64,000 bases of DNA, from positions 18,472,271-18,536,270 of the forward strand of contig OZ234499.1 in NCBI GenBank assembly GCA_965153455.1, read 5' to 3'. Each line of letters begins with the position of its first letter. Positions within the stretch are counted from its first letter, which is position 1. The notes under the pieces are model-generated. The model saw only the letters and a list, made by a program, of their open reading frames with translations, did no database searches and was not told the origin of the DNA. Positions 34,261 through 46,549 of the stretch are shown piece by piece. The position numbers were made by a program, and so were the translations under genes. The DNA is from Sphagnum compactum (lineage: Eukaryota; Bryophyta; Sphagnopsida; Sphagnales).

Positions 34261-35583
34261 ACAAATCACTAAACAACTTGGATTTGCATATCTACCTAAT
34301 TACAAGCTTCTTTCAATCAAATGCACACAGGTAAGAATTCTGCCCTCTTTGTCAATTCAAAGGAACTTTGTAATCTAGACAAAATGCTTATCATTTATAT
34401 CTTTTCACAAATAAAGCAACATGATGAGCGTAATGGTGAATTATTGTTTTGCACCTTGCCTAGCTTGAACAAACACCTCAAATAAAAAGAGGGAAATGGT
34501 GCAAAGTGGTTACAAAAGGACAAGAAAGTCCCAAGGTCCCAAAGGACCCCAAAAAATGCCTTGTTTTGGCACATACTAAGAAGAAACAGAAAAAGAGATC
34601 TTGTTTTCTATCCTTGTGGCAAAGGAGAGGACCATAATAGTTCAGCTGGTGAAAGCTTGCTTTCAGCCACCCTTAGACGTTCACATGCAAACATAACTAC
34701 CCCCTTACCTCCATCCCCTTGGATTAATCTAACCCTTTACACTGAAACCATAGTTCGCATAAGTAGCTATTAGAAAATTTCAACAATGTTTGACAGCATA
34801 AGTTGCTATCCAAAATTCTTAGAGAGCACCTTACTAACTATCTTTGTCACGTAATTATAAGTAATGAGTGTCCCCATCTTGTTGCTTGCTCTATTGTCCA
34901 TGAACTAGATCAAACAAGCATGACAATTTTTGCTAAAACCCAACAACATTTCTCATAACTCTAGGGCTTTTCAAAATACTTTCTAGGCCTAAGCAAATCT
35001 CACCCATATTAGTTTTAGCAAATGCTACTTATGCCACTGGTTGAGTAAATTCCCTAGACATGAAGAGGGGACAATTAGGAAGGCAAACATGTTGCATGAA
35101 GAAAGGGAAACATAAGTTTTCTTTACAAAAGTATTGTCCAGAGCAATCGAATAAAGCACATGGTAATTCAACTCAAGGATCTTGTGCATCACAACAAAAC
35201 AAAAGCACATTGTCAACCTTCAACTCAAGACTCTTGTGCATCACAGTAGAAGAACATTTAAGCAAATTTTGACCTACAATTCAAGAATCTTGTTAGGATA
35301 TTGTATATTTTATGAAGCACCGGAAATAAAATAGTTTTTTTAAATTTTGGGTTTGCTATGAAATAATAAAATATTAAACACTATTCTATTAAAACTGAGA
35401 TATATCATATTTTAAATATATTCTCATAATTCAATTCTTGACACCCTATTTACTTTAAAGTGAATTATAAAATTTTATATTTTCATTAAGTTGTGGACCC
35501 TAATATTCTTTTCACATCATTTGGAAAAATTTGGAAATAACTAACTCCCGTGGAAATCTTGACCAATTCTGTCATCCTTCTAA
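34261..35583. other. Intergenic; no gene recognised
   Basis: AT-rich with no conserved coding. A small repeat (CAACTCAAGGATCTTGTGCA / CAACTCAAGACTCTTGTGCA near 35,168 and 35,221) is visible. Confidence 0.5.
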
Positions 35584-35798
35584 AGGTGCATTCACACTTG
35601 GTGTTAGGGACTCTAGGGTTGAGTCGGGTAACACCATGCTAGCCATTTAGGACTTAAACCGAGTTGCCATGAAAGTTTTATGTTAAGCTAGCATTCACTT
35701 AACATTGAGTGTTATGGTCCATTTAACATTGGGTGCCACCTAGGATGCCACCTAGATTTTCATTTAACACCGACTTAACATCAAGTGTGAATGCACCA
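35584..35798. mobile_element. MITE with 22-bp inverted ends and TAA target duplication
   Basis: GGTGCATTCACACTTG plus GTGTTA at the left is matched at the right by the reverse complement (TAACATCAAGTGTGAATG then CACC), with one mismatch in 22. TAA flanks both ends (35,581-35,583 and 35,799-35,801). A 3-bp TAA target duplication fits the PIF/Harbinger (Tourist-like) group. The 215-bp interior is noncoding, with several TTAACA motifs. Confidence 0.85.
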
Positions 35799-35801
35799 TA
35801 A

Positions 35802-36737
35802 GACTCAACACTCCTTTAACAATTATACCCACCACACCAAATGTAAGTCCGCAAGTGCACTCTAATGTCATCCTTGTCATCTCCACTATGGTCCTCTGAA
35901 TCAGATATGGACCTCTTCATGTGCACCTCTTCATGTGAGCTTCAGCATCTTCAACATACTGCACACTCAAGTTCCAAGAATGTCGACCATCTCTCAAAGT
36001 CATAATAACCTTATGAGAGAGTTGCTCACAAAAGTGTCTCAAAAGCAATAGAAATGATGATCCTCTGAGTGATGATGTTCAAGGACCTAGCACTCTTGAA
36101 AGAGACATGGAGCTCTAATCAACAAAGTCAAAGAGTTTATACATCCTCGATCAAGCTTGCAGCAAGTTTACATTTTGTGACCTCGGATTTAATGGAAAAA
36201 AATCATAATTCCTGAACATCAGATTTGACCAGTTTTGCAATAAATTATCTTCTTGTAAGGAAGATCATAGGGGCTTCGGTATATAGATGGTCGCGAGCGA
36301 AAAAATTCACGACTTTTGAATGAAGCTCCGAGCTGATTCAGAACGTCATCATCTTTGTACAAATTGTCTGTTAGAGATTCAACGGAACTGGGCGAAGAAT
36401 TTCATGTTTGTCAAGCAGCTTGAACTCTGAAAAAATGTACGGTTTTGTGTGAAGAACGAAATCGGAATTATTTTTGTCAGTTGCCGTGATTTCATGAACT
36501 TCTTCTTTTCTTCTTCTTCTTTTGTTAAGCAATCTTCGTTCCGTGACGTGCGGCGCAGCTTGGAGCACGCTACCCAAATCTGGCGCATGCACGTCGCGTT
36601 GCAGCGTGTACGTGTGTACCGCACACTCATGGCAGCTCTAGACAGCTTCTTGTCCACTTAGATACGTCACTCTTTTTCTCTCTTTTTCGTCTTAAGGACC
36701 TACTAGACTCATCGCTTTCGTGACACCCAAGTCCGAC
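35802..36737. other. Region upstream of NYC1; no gene recognised
   Basis: Mostly AT-rich. The part at 36,530-36,660 is CpG-rich (CGTGACGTGCGGCGCAG) and holds short open frames on both strands that I cannot identify. An ACGTG core near 36,545 could bind bZIP or bHLH factors. Confidence 0.45.
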
Positions 36738-36743
36738 CACGTG
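36738..36743. promoter_or_regulatory. G-box (CACGTG) upstream of NYC1
   Basis: A perfect palindromic CACGTG about 430 bp before the NYC1 start codon. In flowering plants NYC1 promoters are direct targets of PIF-type bHLH and ABA-responsive bZIP factors through G-box/ABRE sites during dark- or ABA-induced senescence. The same control here is inferred from the site only. Confidence 0.5.
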
Positions 36744-37010
36744 AGCAAACTATAAACTATAGACACTATGTAATGATACCCCGCGCATGCCGCCGGGAAT
36801 TCTGCAACTCGGAGTTGTACTGACCTATTCGTTCGTGTGATGATGATTCTGTGGGATGCCGTGGGTTTTGTTGTTGTTGGCTCTGCCCCTTCAGCCGGGT
36901 GGAGACAGACATTGGCACGCACCCAGAAACGGGGGGCTCAAAGTTTGGTATTCCTACATTCTAGGGTCATGTGAAGTCCACTATAGAAACATTTCCGGCA
37001 TAACTGAAGG

Positions 37011-37038
37011 CTCCTCCTCCTCCTCCTCTTCCTCCTCT
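37011..37038 (+). repeat. (TCC)n microsatellite in the NYC1 upstream region
   Basis: CTCCTCCTCCTCCTCCTCTT then CCTCCTCT, about 135 bp before the NYC1 ATG. A pyrimidine tract common in plant promoters and leaders. Confidence 0.85.
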
Positions 37039-37172
37039 AGCTTCACCGTGCTAGGCAACCACCATGTGTTTCCAATTTAGTATGTTGAATCTTATGGGTG
37101 TCATTTGAAGGAAAGAGTGTGAATTGTGTAAGAGTTTGAAGGAAGTGGTGTATAGGGAAAAAAAAGAGAGAG

Positions 37173-40100
37173 ATGGCGAGTTTGCAGAATTTAGTATTGG
37201 GGTCGAGCTTGCAAGTGCTGAAGAGCCATGGTGATCTTCACTCCAAGGACTTGTCTTTGGTGCAATTTCAGCCAGGAAGTGGAGGAGGAGTTAGGCTGTG
37301 CGTGATTCAGAAAGCAGCTTGGAGCCCGGCTTTGAATCTTGGGCTGAGAAAGCAATTTGAGGGCAAGTTTAGGTTGCGAGGAGATTCGTCGACATACAGA
37401 AAATTCGCGAAATTCCCTCTAGAATTTTTGTCTACGACAAATTTTCTCCAGAGAGAAGGAGGAGGTGGTGGTGGTGGATGTTTCAAGCGCAAGTTTTCAA
37501 GTATGGGGAAGAAGGATACAAGGATCAGGAGTTCGCGGCAAGCTCCGGAGGAAGGGGAAAGAGAAGCTCAATCACAACCAGAAGAAGAGCAGGTACTTCA
37601 AGCGGAGGAGAGATCGGAACGCGTAGCTAATGATGATGAGTATGAGAAGCTTGTTGTACAGCTTGGTAGCAGTGAGTCCCCAGGCTCGTCGCTTATGAGG
37701 CAGTTTGTGAGCTCCATTGTTCGAACCCTGAGTGGGATGCCGCATGCAACAACGGATGCAGCAGAATCCAAGAGGAATAACAAGAACATGGAGCAGCGGG
37801 TTAAGCTATGGTGGAATCCTCTCCGGATGCTGGACGGCGGTAGTCCTTCAGCCACAGAACCGATCAGGAGGAAGATAGCCGATGGGATTCACAGGGCTGA
37901 GGAAGACTTATTGGCAGTATGTCTCTCTGTCTGTGCAATCAATCATCAATCCTCATGATTTCTGTCGTTGCATCATCATCATGCATGTCAAGCTTCATGT
38001 CACTATCAACATCCTTGTCCTCCTCCACTCCAGAGGATGCAGTCAATTTGTTTGTCTGGACTTGTGTAAACTAGGTTTTGATTGCAGAAATGCTCTGGCA
38101 GTGTTGAAAGAAGAAACAAATTGTTTGTTGTTGAACAACAAGCATGGTTTGCACCTCAAACTTTTCTTGTCTTCTTCTCTCTTTCTCCCTCTCTCTCTTC
38201 CTGGGGCCTGAACTCCCTCCCTCATGCATGATTTACAGTTTTCAAAGGAGCTAGGAAAATACATGTTCATCATGACAGCAACAGGAGCCATTCTTGCAAC
38301 CGGCTTTCAGCTTTCTGGTAAGTAAGCATATCGAACAACAGCAATCTGTTGTTGCACAGATCACAAACATGTATAGCTCCAAGATTTGATGGAATGCATC
38401 TCTTAACAGGGGTAATTGATGGTTGGAATTGTGCAGGAGGTGAATCTCATCAGGAAGGTGTCTTGTGGTTCAGTTGGCTTGCTGGAGTTGTTGTGGGTTC
38501 CATGATCGGTGCTGGTCAGGTTTTGGAGAGTCATGCAAGATCAGGTCACCGGAATGTTGTCATCACTGGAAGGTAAGCAACAGCTCCTAGTAGTAATCTC
38601 TGCTGCAAGCTGAGATTTCTTCAAGTCTGGCTCTCGAAACTCCCGCTCATCATGTCTGCATTCCTTGATGCTGCTAAGAGTCTCCATCTTGATGCGTTCA
38701 ACTTTCACATATGTCTGAGAGGGTTCTTTGCATCTGCAATTGGAGTAGTCAAGAATCATTTGCTCTGGCTCTTTGAGTGCTAGCCAATGTCACGACTGAG
38801 TCTTCAAGTCACTTCCAGAAATGTGACAGAAACAAAGGGTGCAGAACTTTGTATGACCTAAGTCTGGTGCCATTTGGTATTCAAGAATTCAGAGGCTGTT
38901 GCTGGGTAAACCTGAAGTTCATTTATGGTTACTGATTATTTTATGCTCCATTTTTTGAGGTCAACAGCACCCGTGGCTTGGGCAAGGCTCTTGCTCGAGA
39001 GTTTCTGCAAGCTGGAGACAATGTCGTTATAGCTTCTCGTAGGTAGGATAAAGTCTACACTCTCTATACTACTTACTGTTTGCTCTTTTCAGTTGGCAGT
39101 CTGTCATGGCAGTTTGCTATCAGTCTTCACTGCCTCTCATGGAGGCTTAACTAATTGAGATCATTTGCATAGTTGATTTTGTACATATTTGTAGAGCTTT
39201 GAGCAAGTACTTACATGGCTTTTGTTTTGTGGGTGGCTTCCTGGAGGAGATAGCCCTGAGTCAGTGAGAGACACAGTCACAGAGCTCCAAAACGAGGTTG
39301 AAGAGAAACACCGCAACCTACTCATGGCTGCAGACTCTGAAGCAATGGTATCCAAAATCATAAAAGCCAAACGTAGAGGCAAGAAGGTGGTGGGCATAGC
39401 TTGCGATGTTGCCAAGAGTGATGAGGTGCAAGCACTGGCAGATTTTGCTGTGAAGAAGCTGGGAAAAATTGACATTTGGGTGAGCTGCAATATCCATGAG
39501 TCTTTTGCATATGTGTTTTGGTGGCTTGGCCAATCTGTTGGAGCAACACCATAGTTGTAGCCAGCAGAAATGTGATAGTGACACAGTAGACATGGTGTCA
39601 TTGTTACAGATTAACAATGCGGGTATGAATAAGGGATTCAGGCCTTTGGTGGAATTCTCAGATGAAGAAATCTCTCAAGTAAGAAACCTGCAGTCTCTTT
39701 TCACCATGATGGCATTTCTCATGTGGGACCAAGTTTGAAAGATTTCCAGCAACCTTTGTTTGGTGATAAAATGCAATTATTTCTTCAATAGATTCTTGAA
39801 ATGGGCAGAATTGAGATGAACAAGGTGGAGTAACTGATTGATGGAAGTTTGACAACCTGTGCTATGCATTGATTGTTTGCCTGCAGATTGTATCCACAAA
39901 CCTGATAGGCTCTTTAATCTGCACCCGTGAAGCTATTCGTGTTATGAGCAAGCAACCGAAAGGAGGCCATATATTCAACATGGATGGTGCTGGTTCTGGA
40001 GGCACAAGTACTCCTCTGACTGCGGCGTAAGCTTCTTCTTTACTGTCAGGAGATGGAGGTTGCTAATGATTTGTCCAAACAGTCGTCAACCTTTTGCAGT

Positions 40101-41381
40101 AGCATTCATTGCTTGCATTCCATTTCAAGTTGGCAGTGTTTTTTGCAAGCAATCATATACATGTACTCATGTATTTGTATCTCTCATAAGGGAGAGTCAT
40201 CTTTGACTCATTGGAGGACTCAGATAGTGAAGTTCTCCTCATGATAATCTTTGCCCACTGTGTATTGACATATAAAAAATGTATGTGCCAGTTATGGAGC
40301 AACAAAATGTGGCCTGAGACAGCTGTCTGGATCCCTGCTGCAAGAGTGCAAGGGTTCTCGTGTTGGCATCCACACAGCATCACCGGGCATGGTTCTTACT
40401 GAACTTCTCCTCAGGTAATCATGTTATTTGATTAGATCCACTTGTGTGTGACCTTTTATGATGTCTGGTTGGAGAATCAAAGCATTGTCAACAACACTAT
40501 CTTCCAAATCACAGGAGCTATGGTACAAGACTTTTCTCTTTGGGTCTTCTCCACAAGCAAGGAGAAGTTTCAGGACTGATGGTTGCAATGTATAATCATG
40601 TTTGTTTGTTCCAGTACTTACAAGAGTAATGAATGTAACTGCAGTGGTGCTTCACTGCAAAACAAAAAGATGTTCAATATCATATGCGAGCAACCTGAGA
40701 CTGTTGCAAGAGCATTAGTGCCAAATTTGCGGACTGTGAAAGGCACCGGCAAAGCAGTCAACTACCTCACTCCCCCACGAATTGTGCTGGCCATTGTCAA
40801 TGCATGGTTTCGGCGTGGGCGCTGGTTTGATGAAGAAGTATGTGATTCTTCACTCATTATTCTCTTCAATTCAAGTTCTCTCTAGAGGGAAGAAACTTAC
40901 CACTAGCATTATGGTAGCCCCTTAATTCAGGACAATCCAACAGAAAAGCTCCGACTGGAAAGTGGAGAAACATATAGCAATTGTGCTGATGGAAGGAAAG
41001 AGCTACAGTCTTGAAAATCTGTTTTTCTCAGTTACTGATTTCTAGATATGTTCAAATACCCAAGTATGAGTTTGGAACATGTGATCACTGAGAGGTACTA
41101 TCTAGGCAAGTATGAGATGCTACCTTATCTGACACTTTTACAAGATGATTCTAGGATTCCATTCAAGAGCTGCATGGTTTCATGAACAGGGACAAGCAGT
41201 TTATGCGGCAGAGGCCGAACGGCTGCGTCACTGGGCAGAAGGCCGTGAGAAGTCTCCTGTGACTGCAGCAATGGAACTTGCACCCAGTGGTGCTTGGGTT
41301 TCTCTCCTCTCCTCTTCAGTCCTCTGTGTGTATGTTATCCTTTCAAACATATCAGCAGGTGGCAGCCCTCCTGGCACATGA
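37173..41381 (+). CDS. NYC1: Chlorophyll(ide) b reductase NYC1
   Basis: A thylakoid short-chain dehydrogenase that reduces chlorophyll b to 7-hydroxymethyl chlorophyll a, the first step of chlorophyll b breakdown. Ten coding exons give 658 aa: 37173-37916, 38239-38317, 38437-38572, 38968-39042, 39254-39479, 39610-39678, 39887-40026, 40292-40414, 40645-40837, 41190-41381. All junctions are GT-AG and keep frame. Two hydrophobic segments (about 257-273 and 284-304) precede the SDR domain, and a third (about 631-648) ends it. NADPH motif TGSTRGLG at 318-325, NNAG at 422-425, YGATK with Y491 and K495. The C-terminal half carries family hallmarks MFNIICE and KGTGKAVNYLTPPR. The roughly 310-residue N-terminal part, with a likely plastid transit peptide, a Gly run and an acidic stretch, is longer than in the roughly 500-aa Arabidopsis protein. 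The first ATG in exon 1 was chosen as start. NOL, the stromal paralogue, lacks the membrane segments and fits less well. Confidence 0.95.
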
Positions 41382-42264
41382 TTTATCACCCAGAGATGCA
41401 TGCCAAAAAGTTTGCCCAAGTTCATTCATCCCCAACATACAGGTATTATTCTTGAAATTGAGAGACCCTCTTGAGGAAAGTCAGACCCACAATGTAGCAT
41501 CCTGGTCTCACATACAGAAAGAAGGTTCATAGTTGCAGAGGTAGAGAGAGCTCACTGATCTACCACAGAAATTCATCATTTTAGCACATAATAGGAGAAT
41601 TAGCACGTTGGAAGTTCTTGCCATTGATTCTGGCATTTAACATCCAATTTGAAAAAGCTGCAATTCTTGTAACATTGTGGATAAAAATCCTGAATCCACT
41701 GAAGAGGAACTTTGTGAGTTTTTCTTCTCATAGAAAGGGAAGGAATGAGCTCCCTACAAAAAAAGGTTCATACATAGACAGAGATAGTGTCTTGATTGTA
41801 TAGTTGTGGCTGTGTGTTTTGTATTTTACATATATATTGAATGTTCCACTTCCTGTCCTCAGAAATTGGACACAGCGTGGTATTGCCATAGTCATGGATC
41901 CATTCAGAGAGAGTTACTCATTAATCTACAGGTGGTGTAGAACGTAGGAATTTGTTGCAAGCGATGGGTTTGCTCTTCCTTCCATTCTCCAAAAAGAATG
42001 ACACCACTAGTTTGATTGTTGAAAAGGTTAAAACATTCCACATTCATGGTTTTGGTTCTACTGATGGTTCTTGATGATTTCACTTCACAATTGCGCATGA
42101 AAAGGTGTACATCCTGGATTCACATTTTGAATTTACAAGTCTTGCTTGAAATTGGCACATGACTTGTTTGTTTAAATTGCAAGAACAAAAGCTGCCAAAA
42201 ATTGACATGTTGTTTATACCATGGTTGAAGTCAATAGTCTGATATGATTATAGTAATGTAAGTC
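41382..42264. other. NYC1 3' UTR and intergenic spacer
   Basis: No coding recognised. AGAAAGAAGGTTCATAG-like and AAAAAAGGTTCATACATAGA sequences (about 41,517 and 41,760) hint at a small local duplication. Confidence 0.45.
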
Positions 42265-42870
42265 AAATTCAATTATGTAGTCATGTAAGTAAGAAATATA
42301 AGGTATGACAAAAGAGCTTGCACATTGTATAACCCAGAATCAGGGGAATGAATACAGAAGTGAATGTTAATGTTAAAAGTGCTCTTCAAACACTTTAAGC
42401 AAAATGCTATAAAGCATCTTAAGCAACAATCTTAGGTACAATCATTGAGCCTAAAAGTCAAAAAGTGTCCAATTCAATTATGTAGTCATGTAAGTAAGAA
42501 ACATGAGGCATCACAAAAGAGCTTGCACATTGTGATGTAAGAGGTATGACACAGAATTAGGGGAATAATTTTGAGAGTAGAATAATGTTAATGACAAAAG
42601 TGCTCTTCAAACACCTGATGCACTTTAAGCAACATCATCGAGCTCAAGTCAAAAAATGTCCAATTCAACTATGTAGTCATGTAAACCAAAAAAAAAAAAG
42701 TTATTACCTATAAAAGCTTGCACAATGGACATCATATATCTCAAAACTATGTTGAGTATAGAACTTGAATGTTACCATTACAGTGCTCTTCAAACACACC
42801 AGATGCAACTTCAAGCAAAATGCTATGCAGCATAAGAAAAGCAACAATATTAAGCACAATCACTGAGCTC
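42265..42870 (+). repeat. Tandem repeat of about 200 bp, three copies, between NYC1 and TAF9
   Basis: Units start with ATTCAATTATGTAGTCATGT at 42,267, 42,472 and 42,663 (periods 205 and 191). They share AAAAGAGCTTGCACATTG, AGTGCTCTTCAAACAC and ATCATTGAGC(C/T)-like ends. The third copy is the most diverged and carries an A-run. Noncoding, ending about 255 bp before the TAF9 ATG. Confidence 0.9.
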
Positions 42871-43055
42871 AACCCGTTCATAAGATTCGACCTGTGAATG
42901 AAACATAAGAATTCTGCTCAGGAAAAATCCGATTTCAAAGGAAGAGAGAAGTACTGGAGAATTGCATTAGTGAGCGGACGTTATCAATCGGAAATCGTCA
43001 TGTGGAGGAGGAGACGGACAAAATCCTCAAATTACAGACAGAGAACATAACCCCC

Positions 43056-43064
43056 AAACCCTAA
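43056..43064 (+). promoter_or_regulatory. Telo-box (AAACCCTAA) in the TAF9 leader
   Basis: AAACCCTAA lies 61 bp before the TAF9 ATG. Telo-boxes are common in promoters and leaders of plant housekeeping genes of the translation and transcription machinery. Function inferred from motif and position. Confidence 0.55.
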
Positions 43065-43124
43065 TTTGGAACAAGAGAGACGAGCGAGGGGAGCAACACG
43101 CATAGAGAGTCTTGAGAGAGGGAG

Positions 43125-43821
43125 ATGGGGGAAGATGAGGACTTGCCGAGGGATGCGAAGCTCGTGAAATCCATTCTCCGATCAATGGGTGTCGAGCATC
43201 ATGAGCCGCGGGTGGTGAATCAGTTCCTGGATTTGTGGTACAGATACGTGGTGGACGTGCTGGGTGATGCGCAAACGTACTCAGAGCATGCTGGCAAGAC
43301 TGCCATCGATTGCGATGATGTGAAGCTAGCAATTCAATCTCGCGTCAATTTCTCCTTCTCGCAGCCGCCTCCCCGCGAGGTACGTGTATAGAACTTGACG
43401 CAACAACTTTCTTCTGCCTTGCATGCTTTATCCGGTCTCTGTTCTTTTCTATCTTTTCTTTCTGGGCTTAAGGGTTTTTGTTTTTTGGTGCCGTGGCAAA
43501 TTCCAGACACTGGTGGAATTGGCCAAGGCGAGGAACAGCATTCCATTGCCCAAGATCATAGGAAGTCCAGCCATAGCCTTGCCGCCTGAACTCGATACTC
43601 TGATCGCGCCGAATTACCAGCTTGCGGTGCCAACTCGGACATTTCCCGAAATGGAAGAAGACGAGACAGAACGAAAAGGTGATGCCAAAAATTCCAAAGA
43701 CAACGCCACTGCCGCCAAAGATGTTGTTAGTGCACCTTCACAACCTACACATTTGCAAAAGTCTGATCAAGATGGTCACAAGGTTTCCTTCTCCCTTGCT
43801 GGCAAAAGACCCAAAAGCTAG
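43125..43821 (+). CDS. TAF9: TFIID/SAGA subunit TAF9
   Basis: A histone-fold TBP-associated factor shared by TFIID and SAGA; it pairs with TAF6 in promoter recognition by Pol II. Two coding exons, 43125-43379 and 43507-43821, joined in phase 0, give 189 aa, close to the usual plant length. The H3-like histone fold fills residues about 7-78: [17 protein letters not shown], then [20 protein letters not shown], then [16 protein letters not shown]. The conserved FSQPPPRE links to exon 2 ([15 protein letters not shown], then [10 protein letters not shown]). The tail is acidic and then Ser/Lys-rich, ending KRPKS. The start ATG follows a purine-rich leader with a telo-box. The stop TAG directly abuts a GT that appears to open a 3' UTR intron (43,822-43,920). 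The gene is convergent with the ACR gene. Confidence 0.95.
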
Positions 43822-43920
43822 GTACAAACGCCATGACATACTCTCTAATCCCTAATTGTTGTTAATTGCTGGATTGATCCTTTGATTTACTTCCTTTCTT
43901 ATTCTTCTTCTTCTTCTTAG
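43822..43920 (+). other. Probable 3' UTR intron of TAF9
   Basis: Right after the stop codon the sequence reads GTACAAACG, and 99 bp later a pyrimidine tract TTCTTCTTCTTCTTCTTAG ends in AG. This looks like a spliced intron whose donor touches the stop codon. Confidence 0.5.
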
Positions 43921-46549
43921 ATGCTGGAAATATGAGCAATAGTTAGTTTACTCATCGTTGCTCTTCAGCTTGTAGTGTTTTGACATATATCCTCCACTGT
44001 GGGAGTGCAATGTAGTTGAAGAAGAGTGGGCCTTTCGTACACATAGCTGAGCTCAATTATTGCAAATCAATTTAAAGTTCCAATGTAGTGAATTACTTTA
44101 CTCGAATGAGTCAATATGCGCATTGTTCCTGTCCAGACTCTGCTTCATCTGCACCTATGTTTAAGAGCAGAAGCATCTTGAATATTTGCCACGGCCTTAC
44201 ACATCTGGAAGATATGCCTGTTCCTGCCCCCATCCTGCTAAACATTTGGAAGATATGCCTGTTGTTCCTGTCCTGCTTCATCTCAGCCTATGTTTACAAG
44301 CAGAAATATCTTGTGCAAATTGGAAGATTGTTATGGTAAGCAGTATACAAGGAGAGCTTCTTCCTACTCGTAAGGAACATAAATTGCACCTGCAGTGGTG
44401 GTGAGAAAAACCAGGTTTGGAGAGCAAGTTTTGGGATACAAACCCTTTCTCCTATCTCTAGCTCTGATGATCTTGGACAAAAAGGAGAGAATTGCCAATA
44501 TAGTTTACAAGCAAAAGTTTAAACCCTTTTAACACTCAAGCTCTTTGCAACAATGGAGTATTTTTTTCTAAAACAACCACTTTGATTGAGTAGACAATTC
44601 TCTGATGGGCATTTTATGTCAACTCAATCATAACTCCAAACTAAAATCTATTTTCTACTAATGACCTTTCATAACTGAGCTCAAGTCTTAAGGGAGATTT
44701 CAGTCATCAATTGGCAAATACAGGATTTGGAAAGTTGGGACAAAAGTGCCTCTCTGCCAGTATGAATTACCAATTTGACAGTTTTGTGCAGCAGTTAAAA
44801 ACATACAAACAATCTCCAAATCCATCCAATAGGTGTGCAGTGTGTGACAACATCTACTTGAAAAAGTTGTGCACGAGAACATACTTGGATTTTCCACAGC
44901 ACACCCCAATAACAAGAACCTTCAAGAAGAGAACAGTACCTGCCTTAAAATCTGAATGATTCCCTGTCTCACGAAATGAAACTGATGAACATCGATGGTG
45001 AAAAGAAGGTGTGGTATGTGTCATGTTGCATGTCACTGTCACATCTACCAAAATCTGAGAAGACATAATAGTCAGAAAACAACTTCATCCATTCAGCAGA
45101 CAATGCACACAGCCCAAAAAGAGCCACAAAATCTTTAAACAAGACTCCAAAACTACATCATTTTTTACACCAGGACTAAATGAATTGTACGAAGCACATT
45201 AAACTTCCTGATCCACAAAGGGAAGGACGTACAACAGCGGTGCATACTCATTTCATATCCCTTCAGATTTCTAATGACCACGAGTAGAAAGGAACAAAGG
45301 TTTTAAGATGCCAGGCAAAACATCTTCATTCCTTATCCAGTATTGTTTTCATCAAACTAACAAACTCCCCCAACCTTGCAGTTCTCTTAGTCTGTAGCAA
45401 GTATGGAGCTGTTCTTCCACTGGCCATTACAGAGCTTCTGGTCTAATGAGTTTACAGCCCTTGCATTTGTATGCCAAACTCAATGGCTGATACAGTATGG
45501 TCACCATATCTATCTGAGGCTTGGGAACTAACCTTCATCAGGAGTGCTCTATTTAAGGTCATATTTGCATTCTTGGTAACTCAAGTTCCATTTCACACAG
45601 CTCTCTGATATGGATTCTGAGGGCCCCTCTTCATGGGAACCTTGTCAATTGAAACCACTGGTCATCACAGTTCAAACACCAAACACAGGTCTCACTCTTT
45701 TCTTCATGGATCACAAGGAAGACTTGGTTAGTCCAAACCCACCTGCCACCAGAAACCAGTGTGCACTCACAGCTTAGAACAACCTGTACTGTTTTCAGAC
45801 ATGTCTGGGCAACTGAGGAATGAAACTACAGAAAGACATATAGTTCGCCATGAAGTTATCAAGACAACTAACAGTTCAACATAAATTGATAACCAGGAAT
45901 CTTACAGGAGGGTTGCCATGGTGCCTCAATGTGGGCAGCACACTATTCAACTGGTCAAGGCCCTGCCTCTTCTTCTGCTTCTGCAACTCAATTCATTGCT
46001 TTCCTAAGATATGATGTTGTTGGCTGCACAATTGTGCTTACAAATACATCCTCATAACCTACATTCAAACAGGTTTGACCATGCATCAGCAAAATGTTGT
46101 TCTCCACTCTCTGCAGGTCAAAACAGCATACAACTCATGCTAAAACACTAGTCACACAATGTAACTGTGTAGTATCATGAAATGTGAACTAGATAACACT
46201 CAAAAGTACCTTTCAAGAAGAAAACAAAGAGAGATAAGATATTCCCATTCCAACATGTTCAACCACAGTTCCATGGCTCCCATGTAATTTTTTCCTGCAA
46301 CCTGCAACCCAATTGAACCTAGTTAACCCACAGTGCCACAACCACAAAGAAAGACTTCACCCTCTGTTAATTGAGCCTGTCCACCACCAAGCATGCTTCC
46401 CACAAGAATGATCACAAATGAAATTTTACTGACTCCTCACTACCTCTCCTTGAAGACACACTGTGGCACCACTTAGTACATGACAGTCAAAACCTTTGCA
46501 GGACCTGTGGACTGGCATAAAGGCAAAAGGATCTCACAAACATTGAATC
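43921..46549. other. Convergent intergenic space between TAF9 and the ACR gene
   Basis: No conserved coding. A diverged tandem duplication of about 140 bp lies at 44,120-44,320 (TTGTTCCTGTCC, then CTGCTTCATCT, then CCTATGTTTA, AGCAGAA and ATCTTG in both halves). The part near 46,500 is probably the ACR 3' UTR. Confidence 0.5.
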
